DNA of 64,000 bases. Source: Echinometra lucunter (taxonomy: Eukaryota > Echinodermata > Echinoidea > Camarodonta > Echinometridae). Both the position numbers and the translations under genes were made by a program. The stretch is from contig CM057169.1 of the NCBI GenBank assembly GCA_029962745.1, positions 15,625,078-15,689,077 on the forward strand. Direction: 5' to 3'. Numbering within the stretch: position 1 is the stretch's first letter; each line of letters opens with the position of its first letter. This document shows positions 34,101 to 45,460 of this stretch, piece after piece. The notes beneath the pieces were generated by a model. The model searched no databases, had not been told where the DNA came from, and was given only the letters and a program-made list of their open reading frames with translations.

Positions 34101-37100
34101 ACACATCCATCTTCGACTCTCTCCATACTTCCAGTGTTATACCAGCTGATAAAATAATACCCGCAAAGCCCCCAGATGCATTACAAATACATCTGAATCG
34201 AAGGTAAATTCACCGAAGTACATCCACAACAGGCAATCAGCCCGACCCTCTCCCTTAATGGAGTCTACAATTACTGCACCAAATGTTTGCTTGCAATTAT
34301 GTAACTCTCCTGATTAGGGTAGGTGGCTTGAGCTTAATTAAAGATTCTCGGGGCTTTATTTAAGTCTAACACCGCTCATGCAATAAAGCGTGGGGGTGGG
34401 GGTGGGGACCCTGATTTGTAACAAGTGAATGCATGTCTGCATTTAATGTGCACTGGGTATGACGCTTTGATGTAATATACTTAAGAACCCACTTGTACAA
34501 TGTGCATGCAGGACAGTGATTCATACATGAATGCACAGTACAGCTCTTCTTGAAAAACCTGTAGCATACATGAAGTACACATGTAATTCATGTACATGTA
34601 ATATGTATGATGATCAAACATTTTCTTTTAATCTTTAGTTTGGTAGCTAGATGATGATTAACATTAATATGGCATTATATTTCTGTTTAAAGACACTGAA
34701 AGTTGCACGATCCTCACATTAAGTCATTAAGATCATGCATGTCTGCAGAAATAGGTGCATTTTGAAGCCTGATTTGATGATAACAATTTTGGATGTGGAA
34801 AGGAACTTTTAGCTTTGAATTAGGGTTAGATATGGCATTTGGGATCAAGGTTTAAGACAGGAATTTGCCAACGTTACAAACAGACCTCAGAGCAGTTGTC
34901 ACGGAAGCAACTGTTGTACCATCAAGAGTACCTGAAATTTACCATAGAGACTTTTCACCACAGCAATGCCAAGTGACCATACAATACAATATATCTAGCA
35001 GTACATTAACATGAGACAACGTGCACCAATCTTTTGCTTTCATTTTCGCACAAGTAGAACTATATATATGGTTTGTTGCCCCATGTCTGCGCATAGGCCT
35101 AACTGCGCGATTCTAACATCACAAAAGATGCAACGAACATATCATCTTCATATAAATTTTGATGATACGTATCAGCAAAAAAATGAGGAAAAACTGGTGT
35201 GAAACATTTATTTCATGTATTTTTACTCACATGCCTTGAAAATGCCACCTTTCATGCAAAAAATCACGAACTGCGTATAAAGTGAATGAGTGTGCGGACA
35301 TAGGAACCTTCCAATTTTAGTGTCAAATTGACACCGTCGCCCATTCTTGTGAAAATGACATTGTTCTTATTCGAATTTTAATGAGATTTTCGGCACAATT
35401 ACTCTCTAGAATATGAGGATTAAAATGAGGTCAGCCATTAGAGGAATATCAAAGGGAAAGCTTGTCAATTTAAAGTGAAATATTTGGTGGGCAGAGAAGG
35501 CCCCCCCCCCCATCATACAGCATATGAATAACAAGACATTCTCTATTCTTAGGATTGAAACAAGAGTTTGAATTAAAAATTCACTACTTGACTACATGAC
35601 TAAAAGTATTTCATTTTCTAAGAGCACATACATGTACACATGGTTCTCGCCAGTACATGACACCCATGGTTCCAATACCATGCATAAAGGATTTCAGACA
35701 AGGAAGAACCATATGTGAAATTGCTGCACCATGCGTGGCAACAAGGGTAAAAAAACATTGGATTATATATTCCTAACAATAATGATAAATGCCACAGATT
35801 GTTTTGCTTTTTGGCAATGTATTTTACTATAATGTCATTAGTAGACAACTCCTGCTTACCAAGAAGTATTTTTCATCCTTTTGCTATAGCATATATTGCT
35901 GCCACACCTAACTTAAGGTGTTATTCCGTAAAACTTCCGTAAAACTTCCAAAAATTCCACGCTTGGCGCAGAGGGGGAACCATGTGTGGATTTTTTTCTA
36001 GTGAGAACCCTGCATGTACATACATGTATCTCATACCTGAACAGGACCAGTGGAACCAACGGGACCTAAAATATTGGGGAGCTACATGTATATTGTACAA
36101 GCTCACTCCTATTTTATTTTGTTTACACGTCTTCATGATCATGCACCTGTACATGCATGTGTCTCTGCAACCTCCCCCCCCCCCCCTCCATCCCTTCATG
36201 AATGTGAATATGGACATTTATATTTCTACACACATATTCATCACAACGATTTGTTGAAGCTTTTAGTGTACATTTTCCCTAAAACAGTGATGCCTGCTTT
36301 CATTGCAAAGATATCATAAATCAGATAAGTACTGCAGGCTAAGTTCAACTTCCTCTTCGTGTCTGTTCTAAAATCTGACACTGAAATTTTTCAGGAGTGA
36401 TACGCAATTCAAATAAGCCTCCTCACAACACACATTTCTGCAAGTTTTACAATTCTATCTTTAATTTAAAAACAAAAGGTATGAAGGTGGAAAGACAATG
36501 CATGCGTTTCTTTTGAGATAGTGTACTTGTATCAAATGCAGAATGAATACATGTGCATGTACATTGAGGTGTACAAGTATATAAATGGATGCAGGGTGTA
36601 CATGTTTGTACACGGGTACATGTACAATGCACTGTATATATGGGCACACAGTACATACAGATGCATATATGTACATGGAGCATCTGAAAGCAGCACCTGT
36701 GCAATCAATCAATTCATCTGTCTCCATCTCCTGACCCCCCCCCCCCCCTATATATCTTTCTTTCTCTCCACTGTTATCTCTCTCTCTCTCTCTCTCCCCC
36801 ATGCAACATGAGTAGAAGTCTTCAGCTTCTACTTGATACTTCAATCAAATTAAAAAATGATGGATATACATGTAGATTTTGCAAGTCTGTCACACACTTG
36901 CTCACTATCCATTTCTAGACTTATAAGCTTCTTTCTGCTTCACCAAAGTAGAATTTAGTTTACATTAATAATGAAATAAAATCATAAATTCTAAATCCTA
37001 CAGATACTAAAAAAAAAAACACACATCAAAATCATGTGCATATGAAAAATTCAGCATCAATTCAATGCACTGATGTAGTTCTATCATTTTCATCATCCTT

Positions 37101-37531
37101 TTCTTGAGATTATGAAACATTTTGAGAAAAGTGTTTTTACATCTACTGGAGAAAGTAAGCTATCATGAAGAAAAAGGAAGAAAAACAAGTAAGAGGAGTT
37201 GAGTTGCAGGATTAGAATAGCATGTGTATATGTACATGTAGTAGCAAATCGGACTTATCACATCAATCAATATACAATGCTTTCATTGCATCCCCTAATT
37301 CTACATCTACTATAGACAGCTTAGGATAAATAACACATGTATGTCTTTTGCTTAATATTAGCATATTTTTAAAAAACAAACAACAAATTAATGTGAGAAT
37401 TTAACACAAATAATTATCAGTATGGCATTATTACATGGGTAAACAAAATCTAACAGAGTTACATTCCAAACTCTACTTCTACATCTCCTCCAGATGTACA
37501 TGTAAATGTAGCTCTGTGTAGACTTTTTACA
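34101..37531. other. Non-coding DNA with many ACATGTAC palindromes
   Basis: No coding exon is supported. 34200-34400 is less repetitive, with several TAAT cores. Copies of the palindromic word TACATGTA/ACATGTAC are frequent near 34560-34620, 35630, 36010-36160, 36545-36680 and 37230. A C-run lies at 36737-36748 and a short CT run at 36779-36796. Confidence 0.4.
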
Positions 37532-37695
37532 CTATCTGAAAATTTGATCCTGGATATTACATGTATTTAAAGACACCTTCTTCAAGTTGAGCCTGCCATC
37601 TTGGTGTTCTTCAGTGGAGTCTTGATGCATTATTTGATGATTCATCACAGTGCGGGTTGACGCCAAGCTCTGTATGTCTTGCACAGCTGGTTGCC
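37532..37695 (-). CDS. Possible terminal exon downstream of the NALF exon
   Basis: A splice acceptor-like 'cattttacag' (minus strand) precedes 37695. If joined in phase 0 to the NALF donor at 37863 (intron 167 bases), the frame gives GNQLCKTYRAWRQPAL and then a stop at 37645-37647. The CKTYRAW stretch resembles the CK..YKAW segment that follows the same cysteine in vertebrate NALF1, but the rest of the Cys-rich domain is missing. In another frame the same segment stays open to a stop at 37532-37534 (residues such as STEEHQDGRLNLKK), which looks more protein-like but is out of phase with the NALF donor. Either a short alternative end, an exon of something else, or chance. Confidence 0.25.
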
Positions 37696-37862
37696 CTGTA
37701 AAATGATCTTATGTTTCTACCAACTAAATGTATTACACAAAAACCCAATTATGACAAACATGGAATAAATGTGAATGAAACATGCATTATGAATGAAAGA
37801 TTGTCTTGATCTAAGAACATGATGGATACATTTTCCACCATTTTCTCAAGGTCTTCACTTAC

Positions 37863-38417
37863 CTTACAATCCTGGCAAGTCCACATCGAGTAACTCTTCT
37901 CGCAATCAAATCGTAGAATTATACCCGAATATTCCTCATACAGGGCCCGTATGTCAGCCTCTAATTGGAGAAGTTCTTTTAAACACTGCGTACACTCTTG
38001 ATTGCTTTTAAGTAAAAAACAATTCTTGTCCGGTCTCTCCACAAGACTCTGATATGTCCTCCATTTACAAAATCCCATAGTGTATGCGCCCCACGTTGAG
38101 TTTTCTGTCCTTCCTTCTTCGCTGCACATAGGTTCTACAGTGTCATTAGTAATTTCTGTACTATTAGTACCGTTACAGACGTCTCTTATACACTGTGGAG
38201 GCGTCTCTGTCGTCGTCGGCATCCATGTGGTCATTGTCATCGAGGTCGACGACGTCAAGTTTGTTGCTGCTAGCACCACGTAGCTGTCCATGACGACTGC
38301 AAAAGGCAGCAGGAGCAATGCACGAAATACGAGGCAGGCGAGTAAGAAAAACCAATGAACCAAGGTTTTCGCCGCCAATATTTTAAAAGAACCCCCATCG
38401 TAAAATCTCAAAGTCAT
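37863..38417 (-). CDS. NALF1: NALCN-channel auxiliary factor (NALF/FAM155/NLF-1 family), first exon
   Basis: NALF proteins are ER and plasma-membrane partners that NALCN, the sodium leak channel, needs for assembly and surface delivery. The exon encodes 185 residues. An in-frame TGA lies 6 bases before the ATG, so the start is fixed within this exon. The N-terminus reads YDGGSFKILAA, close to the conserved YDDGLKI-type start of vertebrate FAM155, followed by a hydrophobic segment (about residues 20-46) fitting the family's signal-anchor. Next comes a Ser/Thr-rich, N-glycosylation-rich linker (NLT, NGT, NST, NDT, NST). The start of the Cys-rich domain then shows NQECTQC, an acidic helix with YEEYSGI (vertebrate YEEFE), and WTCQDCK. 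The exon ends AAG|GTAAGT, a consensus donor in phase 0. Remaining Cys-rich exons were not found in the window. Vertebrate NALF1 is much longer because of poly-Gln and linker insertions. The symbol denotes the family; NALF1 and NALF2 orthology cannot be separated here. Confidence 0.78.
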
Positions 38418-38452
38418 ATTTCAGACATGTAGACAATAGAACGTGGCGATCG

Positions 38453-38653
38453 TCATGCGCGATAGAGGTGTCGGTCTTCCGCTGCTTGGCTATGCTCAGG
38501 AGATGGCTTTGGGGCTGGGTCTGGTAGCTTAGAATCACCTGAAATCGACTTGAATCCTGCTGGAAAGCGATGCACTGCTCCCGAGACATGAGCGATAAAG
38601 GGTTGCATGATCAACCACCATACAATGCACAAAACACAGACTCTCCGCTGCAT
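38453..38653 (-). CDS. 66-codon ORF with signal-peptide-like start upstream of NALF
   Basis: The ATG at 38651-38653 opens a frame of 66 residues: basic MQRR start, hydrophobic VCVLCIVWWLIMQPFIA core, and a small-residue HVSGA segment that would suit signal peptidase. A Pro/Ser/Glu-rich tail (PDPAPKPSPEHSQ) ends at a stop 36 bases before the NALF ATG. It may be an upstream ORF in the NALF leader. Alternatively it may be a first coding exon, since a CAG|GTGATT donor-like site lies inside it near 38540. No family recognised; it may also be fortuitous. Confidence 0.3.
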   Translation of the reverse strand: MQRRVCVLCIVWWLIMQPFIAHVSGAVHRFPAGFKSISGDSKLPDPAPKPSPEHSQAAEDRHLYRA

Positions 38654-41600
38654 AGTAGGACCGGCTCCTGCAAACACAGCCTGTCTTCTTTCCAACAAAA
38701 TCCAACGAATTCACCCATGCAAAACGCTTGAATTTCTTACCGCCGGACGAGGAGTTACTCCAGTATATCTTCCGCGTGAAAAGTCGGGTTTTCTGTCGGT
38801 TTTACGATGGTAACATTGTGAAAAAGCGAGAGGTATTTTTTCACATAAAAACCATCACAGTCGCCATCTTGATAGATTTCACGCATTCCTCCACACCGCG
38901 CATGCTCCTACGAAAAAAAGAAAAATTAATTGACGGAGCTCCAACGACGAAAAGCACGACTCAGCATGCACATCAGGAAGGCAGGGAGGAAAGAAGACTG
39001 ATCTAGCACGCTAGGCCGATCATGTGTAGAAATAAGACAAAATTAATCATTAAATTTCTCCAATCCATAACATTTTGAATCATCATCCTATTTCAAATTC
39101 ATGAAACCTTTACCCCTATTCATTGCGGCATAGCCAATCTAGCTCCATGTCTAAGTCAGCTCAATTTTTTTTTTTTTTTTTTTCAGGTTGATGACATTTT
39201 TTCCCCTCTCAAACATCACTTTCATTATCATGTAGTTCATGTACAATTGGATTTGTGGAGCATAAATTACATACTTCTATTTTTTAGACATCAAATACCG
39301 ACCCCCGGCCGCCAAGAAATCAGGTTCACTGCTTTTTCCCCTTTCACCCGCACACAATCAACAATTTGTTACAAGCTTTGTCGCCCCATTCTCCCCGCAC
39401 ATCAAAAGGAGTGGTCTTGCTTCGTTCATGCATGATACAGTACAAGCATCCTTTCTCATTCGGTTGCACGTATATGTATTCAATCTGCAGGACAGTACAA
39501 GCGAAAAGGGCTTTTAACCACAAAAGCACGCAGTGCAATTATCAGCGCATTTGTGCCACGGCAAAGTACCGTACGTGGCGGTTGTTTACTCCGATTCGCT
39601 CACATTTTCAGCTCGCAATCAAATTAGTTATGTCTTCTTCGACTCATTTGTGCCAAGCAATATATATCATCATTTTTTTCTGATGATGATGTATCATTGT
39701 TTATGTACGTGGATATATTCCCCCATTTGTTAGAGCGCTGATGCCGAATAATGATGGCTTGCAGAGCCTCATATGATAGAAATTGCTGTAATCTTTAATT
39801 ACGCCGCATGCATCGGCAGGGCCGGCCCCATGGGAATTGCAGCCTTGTATACAAAACAGTGAACAGCTGATCCGATGCGCGTATTTGCGCCTTGTTGGGC
39901 GTGGCGATGGGAGGAGTCAGACGTTAATAACGCCCATTTAGACTGGTGCATAATCATGTTTGTCATCATGAATCTGTGTCATAATTATTTGGACCCCCAG
40001 AGATATAAAACATATATCTCTATGTTTGGATCTTTCTTTTGCGACCACCTTCTTTCCATTTATGAAAAATACATTTTTCTTTCTTTTCGTTATCCTTCTT
40101 TTACTTTTGCCCTTTTGATAGTAATAACATTTCCTACACACGAAAAATTGATTATGTGTAATCTCTATATCATTGCGGATTAATAAACTTGCAATTCCTA
40201 ATACATCTTTTCTTTTTCCTTCTCTGTCATCAATAAAGCAGTAACTGCTTTTTGCAAAATTGCGGGGGGGGGGGGAGGGGGGTAGTGGATATAGTGTATA
40301 ATTATAATTCAAGAATTGTATTGATTAATTCCATCCTCGCCGTTCGAATGCTGAACTGCTGTGGTTACAATGAAAAACATGATAACACAATACTTGCATA
40401 TAATTTTTCCTCTCCACTTTCCACTTTCTATTTATGTATCCCTGCCCCGCCCCCCCCCCCCCCCCGCGTGCGTCTCATTCGTTTTCTTTCTTCTCGAAAC
40501 TCTAAACTTAACGTTCGATCTTCATTGTCATCCATCCACTAAATCCATTTATTGTAACTTCACATCAGCACTTTCTAAAAGACCACATTTTCTACTAAAC
40601 CGTAGGAAATATCGTAATAGATGTCCTAGCAAGCATTAGTTTTTCTTGCATAACATTGGGACTAAAATTGACGCTCATGCTTAATTTCCCAAGAAATTCA
40701 CGAACCACAATGTACCCCAGGACTCGAACGACGTCGGGCGATCAGGCAATTTCTAAAAGAGCCAAGTATGACGTCATAATTAATATTTAATGGACATCAT
40801 CACCCCAAAGCTTTTCTCGTGGCGGTTAAATTTAGAAGCCGCTCAGAAACTTGACAACCATAGTTATGACGTCACATCTCAATATACACTCGTCATCTCT
40901 AACATTTCCAATTAACTTGCAGATCTCGTATTTGGATGCATTTGCGATCTCTAAGAAAACATTAAGTAATATATGAAAAAGGTTGGTTATGTAGGTCGTG
41001 CTGCACTGCAAAGAGAGAATGGTTAAACGTGCATGTGTAGTCCCTGCCGTTCGATTTAATGGAATGGCCTATATCCATTTTCCACGTGTAAAATACGAAC
41101 GTATTACCATGCATTTAATACTAATTTTGATGTTTCTTCTCTTATGGCAGTTGCGGTATTACCATACATGCTAATGATTTAGTTCGTAATGAATTATACT
41201 GCATCGTTTTTTACTGAAAATACTGGAAATATAAAAATGAATTAAGAGACTCCATAGGTTATATTTATATAAATGATGAAAAAAATGAAAAGGGTATATG
41301 ACTTCACTCATGCAAGTGCTCTGTGGATTTGCTGGGAAATTCCAATTCAGAAAATCATGCTATACTATGTTGGCGTATTCGGGGTAAGGGATTAAGAGTA
41401 ATGATTGGAAGGTTACAGTGGAAAAATAAAACCAAACCCATCCCCATCGAAATAAATATTTTCCCTTATGAATGACACTAAGCAAACTATTTTATGCAAT
41501 CAGCTTTGGTCATAGGCCTACTTAATAAATAAAATAATTATTTATAAATATGTTTCAACACAAAGGCATTTTTCCTTCATATAGTTTCAAGACTTATTAA

Positions 41601-41994
41601 TAAAGAATAGCAATAGGAAAAACGTCAAACCAAACACCATTAGAGGGGTTTATATATAGGGCTCGGATGAAATTGAAATAATCAATTCGGCAATTCGGAT
41701 AACCTTATCCTCATATCAGAGCGGCAATATCGTCCGTTTGTAATTTTCATATTTCATTTTGCATGAAACTTTTTATCACAACGTATAACCTTTGTCAGAA
41801 TTAATGGCAGTGGACAGATGGACAAATATTAGAAAGAGGAATAAAGATGACATTGTTTAGCAAAATGTGAGATACTTCACGTAGTCATAATTAATCCTTA
41901 AAACATCCACGGAAAGTGAAAAAACGAGAGCGAAAAGTGTTACATTACAAGAATTTGGGAAAGAAAGGTATAGGCCTGTGCAAGTTGGAATATA

Positions 41995-42028
<34 letters not shown>

Positions 42029-42718
42029 TTTTACTTACCTCAGAATGTTCCACTCACCAATTAATGACTATGCAGCTTAGATCCTTCCAGGAGGAGTACA
42101 GCCTGGTATTGTGTTTCAATGCATGGCCGTATACAAAGCGATTTTTTAGTCGGGCGGGGGCAAAATGCAACGCAGTATCGAAAATTTTATCACATTTTCT
42201 TTGTTTTTCATGACATTTCTGAGGGCTGCCCCCTACCCCACCCCCCAGCTGCGTAAGGACACGATTCAGTGCTGAAGCAATTGCAGTCGTTACCAGGATC
42301 CCTGGTTCAAAACCAGAGGCTACAAAATAGTGCCCTTTTGTAAAGAATTATTCGTCATAATACGTCGGAGGGGACTTAGAACCGTAGGTCCCGTGATTTC
42401 TTACAAGCATACACATGCTTTAGGAGTCATGCAAAACAAACACATTCTCACTCATGATACTTCAATATAATCTGGGAATGTTTATCTATTAGGAACAGGG
42501 GCGGCGCCAGGGTATTTAGATAGGGGGCAAGATGACCCATAAGTAAATTAATTTACGTTTTGAATGAAATAATAGGGGTATTATATAGTTGCATGACCCA
42601 GCCCTCTCTTTTCCCTTACTCTTCATTCTTCCTCCTCCTCCTCCATTTCTTCTTTTTCTCCTTTTTTTGAATCATAGGGAGGCGGTCGCCCCCCTGCCCC
42701 CCTGTAGCGCCGCCCTTA
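38654..42718. other. Upstream DNA of NALF; no gene recognised
   Basis: 38700-38960 is richer in CpG than the surroundings and probably holds the promoter of the NALF transcript; no TATA or initiator can be assigned with confidence. 39760-39960 is GC-balanced, repeat-free and TAAT-containing. Homopolymer runs: T at 39164-39183, G at 40263-40273, C at 40449-40463; (TA)n then T22 at 41993-42032. Two short genome-typical low-copy patches ('ggggcggcgccagggta' near 42498, with 'gtagcgccgcccttatt' near 42704) are inverted to each other and may be ends of another foldback element of about 230 bp. Confidence 0.35.
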
Positions 42719-42985
42719 TTAGGAAGGAATCATTGTCAAAATTATTTCATTAATGGATGTAAGTAACTTTATTCCAACTTTATGACCAACAGTGCAGAAG
42801 ACAAGCTTCCTTTGAAGTTTGATGACAGCTTGTGGAATCTTCCAGCGTATCCATCTGAGCTTGGCTTCCCTTGAGAGTCGCCGGGACAACCCGTCACAAT
42901 TATGGTCTCTGTCCGTCTCGCCAAAAATGGCTTTAATGACAATACCAGCTGCAGGAATGACAGACTGAGAAGCAAAGCAAGAAAA
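42719..42985 (-). CDS. Exon-like ORF, possible last exon of an unrecognised gene
   Basis: On the minus strand a good acceptor (TTGCTTCTCAG) precedes 42985, and the frame then stays open for 88 codons (SVIPAAGIVIKAIFGETDR... then RRLSREAKLRWIRWK and KLQRKLVF) to a stop. The segment is more GC-balanced than the AT-rich flanks. An AATAAA lies within it at about 42767-42772, so the transcript might end early. A phase-0 join to the exon-like ORF at 44983-45207 is possible. No family recognised. Confidence 0.3.
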   Translation of the reverse strand, partial: FSCFASQSVIPAAGIVIKAIFGETDRDHNCDGLSRRLSREAKLRWIRWKIPQAVIKLQRKLVFCTVGHKVGIKLLTSINEIILTMIPS

Positions 42986-43133
42986 CTTTTTCATTTTTTA
43001 AAAAAAACCTTTTTGTTACTTAAAAAAGGACATGTCATCAAGTTTTAACAATTTTGGTTTTTACCGTTCCGGATTGTAAGCGGAAAGCGATGGTCACTCG
43101 ATCCCTGCAGGCAAAAGCTTGGGGAATGACCAT

Positions 43134-43546
43134 GGGCGTGACTTCCTCGTTCTATTCGATCAAACGTGAATACATGTCGAGTGGGTACCTGGTGGGTACC
43201 AATTGGCTATAGGAACTGGCTTTCTTGATATGTATATTTGTGCACAGCACATGCGCGCAATATCAGGGCGTGGCTTCCCCCATTCATGCCAAGGGCGTGG
43301 CCTCCATAATGTTATGAATGAAAGCAATGAAACGTTAAAGGCTCACGCGCGCAATATAAGGGCATGACTTTGACCTTACACATGAAAAAGGAAGAAAACT
43401 CATATTAAATGTATCATGTGAAGGGCGTGGCTTTATTAATTCACTGATGAAACGTGCATGAGAAAGATCCCCATGCAATGTTAGGGCGCGGCTTTCTTGC
43501 TGGAAAAGCAAAGAAGACTCAAGCATGCATAGTAAGGGCGTGGCTA
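43134..43546 (+). repeat. Degenerate minisatellite with AGGGCGTGGCTT cores
   Basis: The core GGGCGTGGC or a close variant occurs at 43134, 43266, 43292, 43360, 43423, 43484 and 43536; the last four are 52-63 bases apart. Between cores, 'gatgaaacg' and 'cgcgcaatat' type phrases also recur, so this is a degraded tandem repeat. The core matches the GGGCGTGGC/GCCACGCCC class of Kruppel-like/Sp factor sites; function is inference. Confidence 0.7.
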
Positions 43547-43675
43547 AACCTGGAGTCAGCTCGGTCGAGTAAAAATGTATTTCGGACGTGTCATCGCCAT
43601 AATTATGCGATGTAAAAACTTACAGTTACACCCTTTCTTACTACCACCCCCCTCCCCGGTCCCCTCCTCTACCCC

Positions 43676-43710
43676 CCTCTCTCTCTCTCTCTCCCTCCCT
43701 CTCCCTTGAG
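43676..43710. repeat. (CT)n microsatellite
   Basis: 'ctctctctctctctctccct' type run in a C-rich stretch from about 43640. Confidence 0.85.
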
Positions 43711-44144
43711 AGAACATGCCTCCGATGGGAAGAAAAAAATGCAATTTCAAAATCATTTTACTCTGGTTTTCAGATTTGTTGCTCGTTAAGCAGTTCCATC
43801 TTTTTTTTCTGTTTCAATTAAAATGTGTAATTTGATTTTCAACGAAGTTTGATTTTTTAAACTAAGCTTACATTTAGGACGATAATTTTTTTTTTTTTTT
43901 TAATGTCAACAGGGTGGAAATTAAATCTCTTACTTCACACACTGATGACTCTATACACTGGTATCAATCTATTTGTGTACAGTCCATAACCCGTTGCGTG
44001 ATAGGTTTGTTAGAGTTCTTGTGCCTTTCTTCTTATTTTTATTTCAGTTTTGCATATCTTTGAATTTTTGCTTTGCTCTTTCGTTTCTGGTTACATCAGT
44101 TCATTTTGAGTCATGCGAGTGCTCTTGTTCATGCCGTCCTTCAC

Positions 44145-44690
44145 TTTTTTCTTTCGCTTTTTTTGGTTTTCTGAGTCCGTTTTGCGGGCACACTAAGAGT
44201 TTGCATGAAATAGCAATGAAATATCCCTGCTGGAAAGAACACAGTGTCCCGTCCCACACTGTGATAACAATGTGAAATCATCTTCACACTGTTAAATTTG
44301 AGCGTTTTAACATTGTGAATCTCATATTCACAGAGTCCACTATGTGAATACACTGTGAACACACTGTGAACACACTGTGTGACACTGATCTTTCCAGCTG
44401 GGATGTATCACCCACAACATTGATTTTTTTAGAGAAATATATGTTTGATAATAATAATAATAACATTCCGTTCTTGTGTAACGCATATCACATTATTATC
44501 TAACGTCTCTATATGCGCTTCCAGAGGATTTGGATATTATTACCCCGGCTTTAGCCTGGCAGTCATATTCACATATATTATATATTTTTTTTCTTGGTTT
44601 TCTGAGTCCGTTTTGCATATAATAGCAGTACATGTATATCACCCACAACATTTGTAATTTTTAAAGAGAAATAACATGTTTATAACTGGT
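44145..44690. repeat. Two diverged direct copies, one carrying a foldback insertion
   Basis: 'ttggttttctgagtccgttt' at 44164 and 44595 starts two colinear segments. Both continue through 'atagcaatga'/'atagcagtac', 'tatcacccacaacatt' (44407 and 44637) and 'agagaaata(t/a)..atgttt(g)ata'. In the first copy a 180-bp foldback lies between 'gaaatat' and 'gatgtatcaccc'; the second copy has no insertion at that place. Confidence 0.75.
44224..44404. mobile_element. Foldback element made of CACTGTGAA-type repeats
   Basis: The ends are inverted: 'tccctgctggaaagaacaca' from 44224 and its near complement 'gatctttccagctggga' ending at 44403. The interior is filled with CACACTGTGA and TGTGAACACACTG units, many of them self-complementary. 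About 180 bp, no ORF. The nearby copy at 44590-44690 represents the empty site. Confidence 0.75.
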
Positions 44691-44982
44691 TTTCTGAATG
44701 CTTTTCTTATTTTCGCAAGCACTTTGGACTTCGTTTCGTCGTTGCTGAAAAAGATGAAATATACATGATAGCTGAAATAATATAATGGAACATATAGCAA
44801 TAGGTAAGCCCAAAGACATTTAAAATACGGTATTAGTTACTCCTGAAATAAGGAAATAAGAATAATGAAATGTAATAAACATATATGCATATCAGTTAAA
44901 TAGTATCTTCGATAATATAGTCATATAATTATATTGTCTAAGTTATTTTTTATCTTATAAATAGCAGGAGGCCTTTAATCAC

Positions 44983-45207
44983 CTTTTCCTCTTCTTTTCC
45001 AACTAAAAACATCATCCAAAAACACGAAGTATGATGTCCTTCACAGTTCTCTGCGATGTCTGTCATGTCTCGCAAAGTCTTTGAAACTAGCCTCAAATTC
45101 GTATGATCCAAAAATTCTGACACAAGTGAGTCGAAACTGTAGTTCATATGTGGTGTTATGAACAACAGTAAATACTTCAAGGTTGCCTGTTTTCTTGTTG
45201 AAGTCAT
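44983..45207 (-). CDS. Exon-like ORF, possible first coding exon of an unrecognised gene
   Basis: The ATG at 45205-45207 opens a frame MTSTRKQATLKYLLLFITPH... that stays open for 85 codons. A donor-like AAG|GTGATT at 44983 would end the exon after 75 codons, in phase 0. Residues SLVSEFLDHTNLRLVSKTL have the hydrophobic spacing of a short helical pair (vaguely LisH-like; weak). The region just upstream (45240-45450) is CpG-containing, suitable for a promoter. A phase-0 join to 42985 is possible but unproved. Confidence 0.3.
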
Positions 45208-45239
45208 ATTCAAAATGTTAGCAGTTAGCAACCAGTGGG

Positions 45240-45460
45240 TCTCCGCTGATCGAGTAAAATTCGGATTCGGGTCTCCTCGAGGAGACTAGAAGCTTTCGTG
45301 TCGCGCGGGGTGTTGGGTTGTGAAAGCTTCGCTGGGGGTACGCGCGAGAGAGGACAATTAATTATGCATGCTTGCCGGCGAGAGTGGCAGCAACTCACGC
45401 ACGAAAATAAGCGAGTGGCGGCGATTCATTATGCATGGAAGGAGGTTGTGTGGTCATGTG
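45240..45460. promoter_or_regulatory. Possible promoter region (CpG-containing island)
   Basis: A GC-richer, CpG-bearing stretch ('tcgcgcggggtgttgggt', 'ggtacgcgcgagagagg', 'gagtggcggcgattcatt') in otherwise AT-rich DNA, directly upstream of the ORF at 44983-45207. No core promoter element is identified; composition and position are the only support. Confidence 0.25.

Noticed and set aside
33496..34207. Ser/Leu/Pro-rich frames of 140-217 codons
   Set aside because: They run through a CT/CCT tract in all three frames.
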